Assembly (NCBI RefSeq): GCF_004137685.1
Contig: NZ_QYBB01000026.1
Span: 1 to 64,000 of the forward strand
Length of the DNA: 64,000 nt
Source: Lichenibacterium minor
GTDB lineage: Bacteria > Pseudomonadota > Alphaproteobacteria > Rhizobiales > Beijerinckiaceae
Direction of reading: 5' to 3'
Part shown: positions 1 through 8,932 of the stretch, in pieces
Numbering within the stretch: position 1 is the stretch's first letter
Layout: every line of letters starts with the position of its first letter
Position numbers and translations under genes: made by a program
The notes under the pieces: generated by a model
Told to the model about the DNA's origin: nothing
The model's database searches: none
The model's input: the letters and a program-made list of their open reading frames with translations, nothing else

Positions 1-1
1 C

Positions 2-94
2 CTGCGGCCGGGCCTGTCGGTCGAGGCCACGGTCGAAACGCGGGGCGACGCGCGGCCGAGCCGCACCCTCGTCGGCTCGGCCGAGACACGCTGA
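2..94 (+). CDS. HlyD/EmrA-family membrane fusion protein, C-terminal end (partial)
   Basis: Only the last 30 codons are inside the window; the gene starts before base 1. The peptide begins LRPGLSVEATVETR, which matches the closing beta-barrel strand of EmrA/HlyD periplasmic adaptors (pattern: L-pG-s-v-v-dT). The stop is TGA at 92-94 and the next gene starts 17 bases later, so the two are almost certainly one transcript. EmrA-type adaptors link an inner-membrane EmrB exporter to an outer-membrane channel, which is what the following gene suggests. The fragment is too short for more than family-level assignment. Confidence 0.6.
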   Translation: MRPGLSVEATVETRGDARPSRTLVGSAETR

Positions 95-110
95 CCGGGT
101 CCCCCTCACC

Positions 111-1670
111 ATGCATCCAGACACCGAGAAGGCCTCGCTGCGCCAGTGGCTCGCCGTCGCGGCCGCCATCCTCGGCGCCTTCACGGCCATCCTGGACATC
201 CAGATCACCAATTCCTCGCTCAGCGACATCGAGGGCGCGCTCGGCGCGTCCTCGGACGAGGGGAGCTGGATCTCCACCGCCTACCTGATGGCCGAGATCA
301 TCGTCATCCCGCTCACGGGCTGGCTCGGCTCGATCTTCGGCCTGCGGCGCTACCTCGCCGTCAACACGGGCCTCTTCATCGGCTTCTCGGTCGCCTGCGC
401 GCTGTCGACGAGCCTGCCCGAGATGATCCTGTTCCGCGCCGGCCAGGGCTTCACCGGTGGCGTGCTCATCCCCACCGCCATCACCATCGTGCGCACGCGC
501 CTGCCGAAGTCGCAGCAGGCGGTCGGCATCGCCCTGTTCGGCCTCACCGCCACCTTCGCGCCCGCCATCGGCCCGACGGTCGGCGGCTGGCTGACCGACA
601 ACCTGTCCTGGCACTACATCTTCTACCTCAACCTCGTGCCCGGGCCGCTCGCCTTGGCGCTGCAGCTTTACGCCCTCGACCCGGCGCCGCTGAAGCTCGG
701 CGACCTCGCCGAGGGGGACTGGTTCGGCATCGGCCTGATGGCGACGGGCCTCCCGGCTCTGACCTTCGTGCTGGAGGAAGGGCAGCGCAAGGACTGGTTC
801 GGTTCGCCGATCATCGTCGAGGGCACGGCGCTGGCGGTGCTCGGCATCGGCGGCTTCATCCTCCGCGAGCTCATGGCGGAGCGGCCCTTCATCAACCTGC
901 GCGTCCTCAAGAACCGCTCGGTCGGCGGCGGCTGCCTGCTGATGACGGTGCTGGGGGCCGTGTCCTTCGGCTCCATCTACGTCATCCCGGTCTATTGCGC
1001 GCAGATCCAGGGCTACAACGCCGAACAGATCGGCTACGTGGTGATGTGGAGCGGGCTGCCGCAGCTCGTGCTGTTCCCCGCCATGCCATTCCTGATGAGG
1101 CGCTTCGACCCGCGGCTCCTGGTCGTCGCCGGCACGTTGCTCTTCGCGCTGAGCTGCTTCATCAACGTCGGCCTCACCCACGACGTCGGCATGGACCAGC
1201 TGATCCTGCCACAGCTGCTGCGCGCCGCCGGCCAGCCGCTGTTCACCGTGCCGCTGTCGCAGATGTCGACGGCCGGCCTCGCGCCGCGCGACACCGCCGA
1301 CGCCTCGGCCCTGTCCAACATGATGCGCAACCTCGGCGGCTCGATCGGCATCGCCATGCTGTCGACGATGATCGACCGGCGCGAGCACATGCACTTCTCC
1401 GTGCTGGCCGAGGCCATGACGCGCAACGCGACCCTCACCCAGTCACGCCTCGCCGCCATGGCGCAGGCGATGAGGGCCCATGTCGTCGACCCGGTCGCCG
1501 CGCAGGGCCAGGCGCTCGGGCTCATCGCGTCGCAGGCGCGGCGGGAGGCCTATGTCATGGCCTACGGCGACGCCTTCTGGATCATAGCGGTCGGGCTGAT
1601 CGTCAGCCTCGCCGCGATCCCGCTCCTGAAGAAACCGCAGAAGGCGGCTGGGCCGATCGAGGCACACTGA
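111..1670 (+). CDS. DHA2-family MFS multidrug exporter (EmrB-like)
   Basis: This 519-residue protein has the length and hydrophobic pattern of the 14-helix DHA2 drug:proton antiporters. The N-terminal region carries the EmrB-like signature GSWISTAYLMAEIIVIPLTGWLG (about residues 43-65 in two parts) followed by FGLRRYL, the loop 2-3 motif A. A motif C-like segment, LTATFAPAIGPTVGGWL, lies near residue 150. It follows the EmrA-like gene, so the pair probably exports hydrophobic toxicants through an outer-membrane factor. The ATG at 111 is taken as the start because it directly follows the upstream stop and gives the expected N-terminus. Substrate cannot be told from sequence. Confidence 0.85.
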   Translation: MHPDTEKASLRQWLAVAAAILGAFTAILDIQITNSSLSDIEGALGASSDEGSWISTAYLMAEIIVIPLTGWLGSIFGLRRYLAVNTGLFIGFSVACALSTSLPEMILFRAGQGFTGGVLIPTAITIVRTRLPKSQQAVGIALFGLTATFAPAIGPTVGGWLTDNLSWHYIFYLNLVPGPLALALQLYALDPAPLKLGDLAEGDWFGIGLMATGLPALTFVLEEGQRKDWFGSPIIVEGTALAVLGIGGFILRELMAERPFINLRVLKNRSVGGGCLLMTVLGAVSFGSIYVIPVYCAQIQGYNAEQIGYVVMWSGLPQLVLFPAMPFLMRRFDPRLLVVAGTLLFALSCFINVGLTHDVGMDQLILPQLLRAAGQPLFTVPLSQMSTAGLAPRDTADASALSNMMRNLGGSIGIAMLSTMIDRREHMHFSVLAEAMTRNATLTQSRLAAMAQAMRAHVVDPVAAQGQALGLIASQARREAYVMAYGDAFWIIAVGLIVSLAAIPLLKKPQKAAGPIEAH

Positions 1671-1898
1671 ACGCACCGGCGTCACGTCCCGCTTCCGCCC
1701 ACGCTTCCGTCCATGACGGTCAGTCCGCTGACAACCCAGCCGGGCACTTCATGGCTGATTCGGCTCGCGCGAAAGCGGGCGTTCTTGATCTTCGCCTCGG
1801 GCATAGCCTCGCCTCAGGTCATCGACGAATGAGCGCATACCGGCGCCATTCGCGCGAGGATCCGGTGCAGCCTCACGCGGCGGCGAGGGGGGCGCCCG

Positions 1899-3311
1899 TC
1901 ACGATGCCGGCGCCGGACGCCGCCGGTGCCAGTCCGTGGCCGTCTGGAAGGCGTGCCCGGCGCGGCACAGCAGCGCCTCGTCGAGGGGACGGCCGACGAG
2001 CTGGACGCCCACGGGGCGGCCCGCCGCGGTCGCACCCGCCGGCAGGGTGATCGTGGGCTGCCCCGTCATGTTGAAGGGGCAGGAATAGCGCAGCAGGTTC
2101 TCGATGCCGCGCTCGGACTCGGCCGCCTCCAGCACCCCCGCCATGGTGGGGCCGCTCAGCCCCTGCACGGGCAGGAGCAGGAGGTCGATGCCGTCGAAGG
2201 CGGCCTCGACCCGGCCGCGGAACTCCAGCCTCCTCACCCCGATGCGGTGCAGGTCGACGGCGCTCGCGCCGCCGGCCATGTCGAGGAAGGTCGCCAGGAT
2301 CGAGCCGTAGTCGGAGCGTCGGGACGGATAGCTGTCCGCGTGGAACGAGGCCGCCTCGACGGCGCACAGCGTGAACCAGTCGCGCAGGACCTGCGACGCA
2401 TCCGGAAAGGCGATCTCGACGATCTCGGCGCCGAGACCCGACAGCGCGTCGCGCGCGCCGTCCACCGCCGCGACCGCGTCGGCATCGCAGCCGAGGGCGA
2501 CGAAGGCGGGCGCGACGCCGATGCGCAGCCCCCGCACGCCGCCGCCGATCCCGGCGAGACAGTCGGGCGCCGGGGCCCGGAGCGCCGTCGGGTCCTTCGG
2601 GTCGGCGCCCACGATGGCGCCCAGCATGGCGGCGGCGTCCTCAGCCGAGCGGCACATCGGGCCGAGGGTGTCGAGCGTCGCGCCGAGCTCGAATGCGCCG
2701 TGGCGGCTGACGCGGCCCCAGGTGGGCTTGATGCCGGTGAGGCCGTTGGCGGCGGACGGAAAGCGGATCGAGCCGCCGGTGTCCGAGCCGATGGAGCCGT
2801 AGCAGAGGCCCGCCGCGGTGGCGACGCCCGAGCCCGACGAGGAGGTGCCGGGCCAGGCCTCGGCGTCCCACGGGTTGACCGGCACGGTCATGTCGGGGTG
2901 GTAGCCCGCGTAGGCGCCCTCCGTCATGGCGAGCTTGCCGAGGATCACGGCGCCGGCGGCGCGCAGCCGGGCCACCACGGTCGCGTCCTCGGCGGCGCGG
3001 AAGCCGCGGTGGATCGCCATGCCGGCGGCCGTCGGCGCGTCGTGGGTCCACAAGAGGTCCTTCACGGCGAGCGGCACGCCGTGGAGCGGGCCGCGGCGCC
3101 GGCCGGCCGCGATCTCGCGCGTCGCCGCTTCCGCTTCGGCGACGGCGCTCTTCGCCATCACGGTCTCGTAGCCGTGCAGCGCGCCGTCGCGCTCCGCGAT
3201 GCGCTCCAGCAGGCCGCGGGTCAGCTCCGTGGGGGACAGCTCGCGCGCGGCGATCCGCCCACCGATCTCGACCAGTCCCGCGAAGGCCAGGTCGTCGGAC
3301 AGGGCGCTCAC
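1899..3311 (-). CDS. Amidase signature family hydrolase (last gene of the amide cluster)
   Basis: This 470-residue amidase carries the full Ser-cisSer-Lys triad: K84 in PLAVKDLL, S157 in GTSSSGSG and the nucleophile S181 in DTGGSIRFPS. It should hydrolyse a linear amide to acid and ammonia or amine in the cytoplasm. The GTG start at 3311 overlaps the TGA stop of the upstream amidase (GTGA), so the two are translationally coupled. An open frame continues upstream of this start, but its residues belong to an antisense-phase reading of the neighbouring gene and were not used. Family certainty is high; substrate is unknown. GatA is unlikely because no gatB/gatC genes are present. Confidence 0.88.
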   Translation of the reverse strand: MSALSDDLAFAGLVEIGGRIAARELSPTELTRGLLERIAERDGALHGYETVMAKSAVAEAEAATREIAAGRRRGPLHGVPLAVKDLLWTHDAPTAAGMAIHRGFRAAEDATVVARLRAAGAVILGKLAMTEGAYAGYHPDMTVPVNPWDAEAWPGTSSSGSGVATAAGLCYGSIGSDTGGSIRFPSAANGLTGIKPTWGRVSRHGAFELGATLDTLGPMCRSAEDAAAMLGAIVGADPKDPTALRAPAPDCLAGIGGGVRGLRIGVAPAFVALGCDADAVAAVDGARDALSGLGAEIVEIAFPDASQVLRDWFTLCAVEAASFHADSYPSRRSDYGSILATFLDMAGGASAVDLHRIGVRRLEFRGRVEAAFDGIDLLLLPVQGLSGPTMAGVLEAAESERGIENLLRYSCPFNMTGQPTITLPAGATAAGRPVGVQLVGRPLDEALLCRAGHAFQTATDWHRRRPAPAS

Positions 3312-4822
3312 AGCGCCCTCCAGTCGGTCGCGCCCTCGAAGGCCGCAGCTGCGGCGTAGATCGACATCTCGTCGAAGTGCCGGCCCACCAGCATCATGCT
3401 GACCGGCAGCCCGTCCGTCATGCCGCAGGGCACCGCCATGGCGGGGTGGCCGGTGACGTCGAAGGGGGCGGTGTTGGGCAGCATCTCGAAGGCGCGCTGC
3501 AGCACGAGGCCGAGCGGCGCGTCCGGCGGCGGCAGCGGGGTCGCCTTCAAGGGCAGCGTCGGCATCAGCAGGAGGTCGTGGGTGGCGAGCGCGGCGTCGT
3601 AGGCGGCTTTCAGCTGGCGCGCGAGGTTCTGCGCCTTGGCGTAGAAGCGGCCGCGGTAGGCCTGCGTGAAATACTGGCCCACCATCATGGTGATCTTCAG
3701 CGTGTCGCTCAATGCGTCGGCGCGCTCGCGCCAGGCCGCGTGGGCGTCGAGCAGCGACACGGTGTAGAGGCCCTTCCAGTTGAAGCCCATGCCGTTGCCG
3801 AGCATCATCTGCGCCTGCGCGCCCTCGCTCGCCACCGGGGTCCAGATGGCGGGGCCGAGGAGGTGCATCGGGATCGAGATCTCGTCGACCTCGGCGCCGA
3901 GCTTGCGGAGTTCCTCGGCGGCGGCCCTCACCTTCGCGTCCACGTCCGCCTCGCTCTGGGCGAAGCCGAAGCCTTCGCGCACGATCGCGACCTTCAGGCC
4001 CTTCACGCCGCGGCCCAGCGCCTGCGTGTAGGGGGCGACGCGCGGCGCGTATTGGCGCGGGTCGAGCCCGTCCTCGCCGGCCAGCACCTCCAGCATCAGG
4101 GCGTTGTCGGCCACGGTCCGCGTCATCGGGCCGGTGTGGTCGATCGTCGACTCGATCGGCATCACGCCCGTGTAGGGGACGAGGCCGTGGGTGGCCTTCA
4201 TGCCGTAGATGCCGCAATAGGCGGCCGGGATGCGGATGGAGCCGCCCTGGTCGCCGCCGACCGCCATGTCGACCTCGCCCGACGCCACCAGGGCGGCGCT
4301 GCCCGACGACGATCCCCCGGCCGAGTATCCCGGCTTCAGCGGGTTGACCACCGGCCCCGACGAGTTGGTGTGGCTGCCGCCCGAAAAGCAGAAATGCTCG
4401 CAATGGGCCTTGCCGAGGATCGTGGCGCCGGCGTCGAGCAGCCGGGTCACGATCGTGGCGTCGAGGTTCGGCACGTAGCCTTCGAGCGTCGCGGAGCCGT
4501 TCATCATCGGCACGCCGGCCAGGCACACGTTGTCCTTCAGCGCCACGGTGCGGCCCTTGAGCGGCCCCTCCGGCGCGCCCTTCACCTCGCTCTTCACGTA
4601 CCAGGCGTTCAGCGGGTTCTCGGCCGGGCTCGGGAAGTGGCCGGGGGTGCGGGGATACTTCACCTCCGGCACGAAGTCCGGCAGCGCCTCGACGGCGTCG
4701 TAGGCGGCGAAGCTGCCGCCCATGTGGGCCATGAACTCCGCGACGCGCTCGGGCGCGAGGCTCATGCCGAGGCTCTCGACGATCGCGGTCATCTGGTCGA
4801 GCGTGGGGCGGGCGACGGCCAT
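3308..4822 (-). CDS. Amidase signature family hydrolase
   Basis: This 504-residue amidase has the catalytic residues K96 (TVALKDNVC), S171 (AGGSSSGSAA) and S195 (GGDQGGSIRIPA). The GGDQGGSIRIP form is typical of stand-alone amidases, including those near nitrile hydratases; no nitrile hydratase gene is visible here. The start ATG at 4822 leaves a 38-base gap to the upstream kinase-like gene. Its stop overlaps the next amidase start. Together with the amidase at 8933-10501 it makes three amidases fed by one importer, which suggests either stepwise deamidation or a range of amide substrates. Confidence 0.88.
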   Translation of the reverse strand: MAVARPTLDQMTAIVESLGMSLAPERVAEFMAHMGGSFAAYDAVEALPDFVPEVKYPRTPGHFPSPAENPLNAWYVKSEVKGAPEGPLKGRTVALKDNVCLAGVPMMNGSATLEGYVPNLDATIVTRLLDAGATILGKAHCEHFCFSGGSHTNSSGPVVNPLKPGYSAGGSSSGSAALVASGEVDMAVGGDQGGSIRIPAAYCGIYGMKATHGLVPYTGVMPIESTIDHTGPMTRTVADNALMLEVLAGEDGLDPRQYAPRVAPYTQALGRGVKGLKVAIVREGFGFAQSEADVDAKVRAAAEELRKLGAEVDEISIPMHLLGPAIWTPVASEGAQAQMMLGNGMGFNWKGLYTVSLLDAHAAWRERADALSDTLKITMMVGQYFTQAYRGRFYAKAQNLARQLKAAYDAALATHDLLLMPTLPLKATPLPPPDAPLGLVLQRAFEMLPNTAPFDVTGHPAMAVPCGMTDGLPVSMMLVGRHFDEMSIYAAAAAFEGATDWRAL

Positions 4823-4860
4823 GGCGGGCTCCTGATCGGGGTGGAAGCGTCCTCAGGTCA

Positions 4861-5799
4861 TCAAAGGCGGTGTAGCCATCGATGCCAGTCGGGATGGTGG
4901 AACAGGGTGCGGGCCCGGCGGTGTTTCCAGGTGCCGTACTTGCGATAATCGAAGTCGAGGGCGGAGACGGCCTCCTGGATCATGGCCCAGGTGGCCCATT
5001 TCAGATCGGCGAGCGCCTTCAGCACGGCGATGCGCGCTTCCAGCCCGGGGTCGACCCGCCCCCAATAGGCCTCGATCATGTCGCGCTCGACGTCGGGCTC
5101 GAAACCCATCTCGTCGAACCAGAGCGCGAGTTCGTAGCTGCGCTCGTTGTTGGCCGCGTATTCGAAGTCGACCAGCATGATGCGGTCGTCGGTGTCGAGC
5201 ATGAAGTTGCCCGCCAGCGTGTCGTTCATGCAGGGGACGAGATCGAGGCCGGCGGCGAGGAAGGCCGCCTTCGCTTCCTCGAAGCGGCGCATCAGGAAGG
5301 CGTGGTCGGACGGCACGCGGCCTCCCACCGCCGCGACCTGGGCGACATGCTCCGAGATCTGGTCGAAGATCGTCTTGGTCAGCGACAGGGGAGCGGAATC
5401 GTTGAAGGCCTTCAAAGCCGCCACGGCGTTGCGGCGGACGGAGCCGCGCAGGAAGTCGAGGTTGGACGAGGCCCGGAAGCCTTCGACGAAGGCGAAGATC
5501 TCGACGCCCCGTTCGGGCAGGAAGTCCACCACCTCCACGCCGAAGCCGCAGGCCTCGGCCCGACGGCTGGCCTCGTGGGCGGCGTCGCGCGCGATGAACA
5601 TCTCGGTGCCGCGGCCCGGCAACTTCACGAAGTAATCGCGGTCGCCGTCGATGGACACGCGCCAATTGCTGTTCGACAGGCCGCCAGCGACCGGGCGGTA
5701 GCGCGCGAGGCGCCCGGACCACGCCGGCACCTCGGTCAGGACCGCCTCGATCGCCCAGTCGGACTCGTCGATGCCCTCGCCCCATCGCTTCCAAGCCAT
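4861..5799 (-). CDS. Choline/ethanolamine kinase-like phosphotransferase (LicA/APH superfamily), copy 1
   Basis: The 312-residue product has the kinase-like fold signatures of choline/ethanolamine kinases. These are the N-terminal GGLSNSNWRV (nucleotide loop), YFVKLPG (ATP lysine), a Brenner-like loop CMNDTLAGNF and the metal-site DFEYAANN. The family transfers phosphate from ATP to a small alcohol or amino alcohol. The usual His of the HND loop is Met here (CMND), while the catalytic Asp and downstream Asn are kept, so activity is likely but not certain. It lies 26 bases after a second, more canonical kinase gene. The ATG at 5799 gives the expected start; an upstream in-phase GTG exists. Confidence 0.78.
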   Translation of the reverse strand: MAWKRWGEGIDESDWAIEAVLTEVPAWSGRLARYRPVAGGLSNSNWRVSIDGDRDYFVKLPGRGTEMFIARDAAHEASRRAEACGFGVEVVDFLPERGVEIFAFVEGFRASSNLDFLRGSVRRNAVAALKAFNDSAPLSLTKTIFDQISEHVAQVAAVGGRVPSDHAFLMRRFEEAKAAFLAAGLDLVPCMNDTLAGNFMLDTDDRIMLVDFEYAANNERSYELALWFDEMGFEPDVERDMIEAYWGRVDPGLEARIAVLKALADLKWATWAMIQEAVSALDFDYRKYGTWKHRRARTLFHHPDWHRWLHRL

Positions 5800-5825
5800 G
5801 ACGGATCCGTTCCCCGCGCAGGCGC

Positions 5826-6776
5826 TCACAGGCGCCGCAGCCACGTCTCGAAATCCCGCGCCGCGAGCGCCGTGCGGGCGTGCAACAGGCGCCATTGCCC
5901 GTATTTGAAGAATTCGATGCCGCTCCTCCGCGTCGTCACCGCGCGGGTCACGCCCCACAGGCCCCACATGAGATCGTCGACGGCGCCGTAAAGGCGGCAG
6001 CGATTGAACAGGCGCTCGTCGCAGCGCCCGGCGTAGCGCTCGACGGCGGCACGCCGCTCGGCGTCGAACTCGCAGGCCTCGTTGATCGTGGTGGCGACGT
6101 CGAACCAGGGATCGTTGTCGCCGGCCGCGTCGAAGTCGACGAGGCGCAGGGCGGTGCCGTCCAGCATGACGTTCGAGGCCGTGCCGTCGTTGTGGCAGAA
6201 GCGCAGGTCGAAGCCCGCGGCCGCGATCGCCTCGCGGACGAGGTCCACGGCAGCGAGAAGGGACGTGGCGTCGCGAGGCAGGGGCGCCTCGGTGGCGGCG
6301 GCTTCCACGGCCAGGGCGCGGATCCGGTCGAAGGGGCAGAAGCGGCGCCCGAGCGGGGCGTCCGCGTGGAGCCGGCGCTTGGCGTCCAGCACGCGGCCCA
6401 GCGTGTCGGCGTCCTGGAGGTCGCCGACGGTCGCCGTGCGCCAGGGCGGGTCGAGGCAGGCCAGGGCCAGCACGCCCTCGGCTTCCCCCAGGACGTCCGG
6501 GCCGACACCGAGCGCCGCCGCCTTGCGGGCGGCGTCCGCCGCCCAGGGGACGACGTCGGCCGCCATGTCGGGATGGCGGATCTTGAGGAAGGCCGCCGCC
6601 CCCCCCGCCCGCTCGACGCGGACGCAGTCCGACGCGACCGCACGGTGCATGGGAGAGGCGATGGGCGCCGCCGCCAGTGCGCCTGTCGTCCCCCACGCGG
6701 CTGTCCCGCCGGGCAGGCGGCCGAGCGCCTCCGGGATGGGGAGCGCCGCGGGGTCGGCGTTCCCGACCGCCGTCAC
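5826..6776 (-). CDS. Choline/ethanolamine kinase-like phosphotransferase (LicA/APH superfamily), copy 2
   Basis: This 316-residue protein is a distant paralogue of the preceding kinase. It keeps the canonical FCHNDGTASN catalytic loop and LRLVDFDAAGDNDPWFD metal/nucleotide segment, and it ends in the same style (KYGQWRLLHARTALAARDFETWLRRL, split; compare KYGTWKHRRA in copy 1). The N-terminal part is divergent and lacks an obvious glycine-rich loop. The GTG start at 6776 overlaps the TGA of the upstream hydrolase (GTGA); a longer frame to 6863 would overlap that gene by about 90 bases and is less likely. It probably phosphorylates an amino alcohol released by the amidases; substrate unknown. 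Confidence 0.72.
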   Translation of the reverse strand: MTAVGNADPAALPIPEALGRLPGGTAAWGTTGALAAAPIASPMHRAVASDCVRVERAGGAAAFLKIRHPDMAADVVPWAADAARKAAALGVGPDVLGEAEGVLALACLDPPWRTATVGDLQDADTLGRVLDAKRRLHADAPLGRRFCPFDRIRALAVEAAATEAPLPRDATSLLAAVDLVREAIAAAGFDLRFCHNDGTASNVMLDGTALRLVDFDAAGDNDPWFDVATTINEACEFDAERRAAVERYAGRCDERLFNRCRLYGAVDDLMWGLWGVTRAVTTRRSGIEFFKYGQWRLLHARTALAARDFETWLRRL

Positions 6777-8113
6777 GGCGCCGATCCCGGCCGGCGCTCG
6801 GTTCGCTCCGGCGCGCTTCCCGGCGACCTCGTGGCGCGCTCCGGCGAGCCGCCTGCGCGGCACAGCCGATCGGCGGCGTCGAGGAGCACGTCGCGTCCCG
6901 CGTCGAGGTCGGCCGCATGCGTCGCCTCGCGCTCGTTGTGGGCGACGCCGCCGACGCTCGGCACGAAGATCAGCCCCAAGGGGCAGCGGCCGAGCAGGCT
7001 GAGCGCGTCGTGACCCGCCACCGTGTCCATCCGGAGCGTGCGGTGGCCCGACGTTTCGGCGCAGAAGGAGACGAGGTCCCCGACGGCCTGCGGCAACGAC
7101 CGGATCGGGCGTTCGGACCGGGTCGCGATCGTCAGGCCGACGCCCGCTTCCGCGGCGGCCGTGGCGAGGAGCGCGTCGGCGAAACGCCCCGCTTCGGCCA
7201 GCACGGCGTCGTCGGCGGAGCGGACCTCCAGGGACAGCGCGACGCGGGCCGGCACGACGTTGGGCGAGTTGGGCTCGACCAGAAGGCGCCCGACGGAGGT
7301 GTGCAGCCGGCCGGGCCAGCGATCGGCCAGGGCGCGCGCCGCCGTGATGGCATGGGCCGCCGCCAGCAGCGCGTCCCGCCGCCGGTCCATGCGGGTCGGC
7401 CCCGTATGGGCCTGCTCGCCTTCGAAGACGGCTTCGACCTTCAGCGCGCCCCAGTTCCGCGCCACCACGCCGATGGTGGCGCCCTCCTCCTCCAGCACCG
7501 ATCCCTGCTCGACATGCAGTTCGAGATAGCAGGCCGGCACGGCGGGTGCGGCGTCACGGCCCCGATACTCGATGGCTTCCAGCGCGTCGCCGAGGCTCAC
7601 CCCGTCGTCGTCCCGGCGGGACAGCGCGAAGGCGGCGTCGTGGTGGCCCGCATAGGCGCCGCTGCCCAGCAGGCTCGGACGGAATCGCGCGCCCTCCTCG
7701 TTGGTCCAGTTGACGGCGCAGAAGTCCGCGTCGAAGGGCGCGCCATCCCGTTTCCGCCCCATCAGCGTGCGGCCCACCTCGAGGGCGGCCACGACGCCGA
7801 GCGTACCGTCGAGCCGGCCGGCGCGCATCTGGCTGTCGAGATGCGATCCAGCCATCACCAGCGGCGCGCCCTCGACGCCGGCGAGCGGGAAGCGGCCGAA
7901 CTGGTTGCCGACGCCGTCCGTGGTGACGATGGCACCGGCCTCGCCGAGCAGGGCCGCGAAGAGGTCGCGCGCTTCGCCGTCGGCCGGCGAGGCGCAGAGG
8001 CGGGTGATGCCGCCTCCCGGCGTCGCGCCGAGCCGCGCGAAGCGGTCGAGCAGGCCGTGGATGTCATGGCCCCCGTCGCTGCGTCCCTCAGGTTGAGATG
8101 ATCTCGATGTCAT
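6773..8113 (-). CDS. Zn-dependent N-carbamoyl-amino-acid hydrolase / allantoate amidohydrolase family (M20-type)
   Basis: This 446-residue protein matches the hydantoinase/carbamoylase branch of M20 peptidases. The metal-site motifs are GSHLDSQMRAGRLDGTLG (H91, D102) and NWTNEEGARF, and the dimer-domain segments include ELHVEQGSVLEEE and HTGPTRMDRRRDA. The family cleaves N-carbamoyl amino acids, allantoate or ureidoglycine, releasing ammonia and carbon dioxide. The ATG at 8113 is chosen over an in-phase TTG at 8122. It overlaps the end of the DeoR gene by 26 bases and its stop overlaps the next start. The C-terminus carries a short repeat-like tail (RSPGSAPERTERRPGSAP), not part of the family fold. 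Confidence 0.86.
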   Translation of the reverse strand: MTSRSSQPEGRSDGGHDIHGLLDRFARLGATPGGGITRLCASPADGEARDLFAALLGEAGAIVTTDGVGNQFGRFPLAGVEGAPLVMAGSHLDSQMRAGRLDGTLGVVAALEVGRTLMGRKRDGAPFDADFCAVNWTNEEGARFRPSLLGSGAYAGHHDAAFALSRRDDDGVSLGDALEAIEYRGRDAAPAVPACYLELHVEQGSVLEEEGATIGVVARNWGALKVEAVFEGEQAHTGPTRMDRRRDALLAAAHAITAARALADRWPGRLHTSVGRLLVEPNSPNVVPARVALSLEVRSADDAVLAEAGRFADALLATAAAEAGVGLTIATRSERPIRSLPQAVGDLVSFCAETSGHRTLRMDTVAGHDALSLLGRCPLGLIFVPSVGGVAHNEREATHAADLDAGRDVLLDAADRLCRAGGSPERATRSPGSAPERTERRPGSAP

Positions 8114-8840
8114 GCCGGTCAAACGCGTCCAGGAAGGGCTTCGGGGGCGGTCGGTCGGTGACCAGCGTCACCGGGACGTCGAGCGCGAACGTGTTGATGT
8201 TGGCCTGGCGGCCGAACTTGCCGGAATCGGCCAGGATCACCGCCCGCCGCGCCTGCTTCTTCAGGGCGCGGCGCAGCACGCTCTCGTGTTCCTCGTAGTC
8301 CATCCAGCCATGGTCTATGTCGCAGGCCGAGATGCCCATGAAGGCGATGTCGAAGAAGTAGCGCTGCGCATAGGCCAGGGTCTCGTAGCCCACGAGGGCG
8401 TGGTCCTTGGCCCTCACGGTGCCGGGCGTCATGGACACCGTCGCGGGGCCATCGGCGAGCATCAGGGCGACGTCGATCGAGTTCGTCGTCACGGCGAGGT
8501 GCCGCCCCTTGATCTGCCGCGCCAGCGCCAGCGTCGAGGTGCCGGTGTCGATGAAGACCGACATGCCGTCCTGCACCAGGCGCTCCGCCAGAACGGCGAC
8601 GCGAGCCTTCTCGCGCGGGGCGATGCGGCCGCGCTCCGTCAGCGGCCGGTCCCGGTCGAGGCGCTGGGGCACGGCGCCGCCGTGGATGCGCCGGAGCAGG
8701 CCCCGTTCCTCCAGCTGCTTGAGGTCGCGCCGGATCGTCTCGTCGGACACCTGGAGGACGGCCGCGACCTCCGCCACCCCGACCCTCCCGGCGCTGCGCA
8801 GGCGCGTCAGGATCTCCCCGTGGCGATGGTCCGTCAGCAT
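8088..8840 (-). CDS. DeoR/GlpR-family transcriptional regulator of the amide cluster
   Basis: The 250-residue protein starts with the DeoR winged helix-turn-helix (HGEILTRLRSAGRV then VSDETIRRDLKQLEERGLL) and the family junction RIHGGAV. The C-terminal sensor domain holds DTGTSTLALARQI, TTNSIDVALML and ADSGKFGR, the sugar-phosphate binding type of DeoR proteins. This class usually senses a phosphorylated metabolite, so the two kinases downstream could make its inducer. It lies inside the operon between an amidase and the carbamoylase-like gene, so it is probably autoregulated. The operator is not identified. Confidence 0.88.
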   Translation of the reverse strand: MLTDHRHGEILTRLRSAGRVGVAEVAAVLQVSDETIRRDLKQLEERGLLRRIHGGAVPQRLDRDRPLTERGRIAPREKARVAVLAERLVQDGMSVFIDTGTSTLALARQIKGRHLAVTTNSIDVALMLADGPATVSMTPGTVRAKDHALVGYETLAYAQRYFFDIAFMGISACDIDHGWMDYEEHESVLRRALKKQARRAVILADSGKFGRQANINTFALDVPVTLVTDRPPPKPFLDAFDRHDIEIIST

Positions 8841-8932
8841 CGTGGTCGCGCCCCCCCATCGCCGCGTCGCGGTTCGGCCCGAGCCGCGGCGGGTTCAGCT
8901 TGGAACGGATCGGCGGCGCGTGGCGAGACATC

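Noticed and set aside
1719..1732. GTCAG-TCCG-CTGAC hairpin after the EmrB-like gene
   Set aside because: The stem is only five bases and no T-run follows, so I did not call a terminator.
3308..3311. Reading the tandem amidases as GatA subunits
   Set aside because: No gatB or gatC genes are present, and the neighbours are importer and catabolic genes.
3377..4948. Very long open frame on the plus strand opposite the amidase genes
   Set aside because: It is rich in Arg, His, Gly and Gln and lacks family motifs. In GC-rich DNA such antisense frames arise from codon bias; the minus-strand amidase has intact catalytic residues.
4861..6918. 685-residue minus-strand frame spanning both kinase genes
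   Set aside because: Only its last 312 residues form a kinase; the earlier part is the out-of-frame reading of the second kinase.
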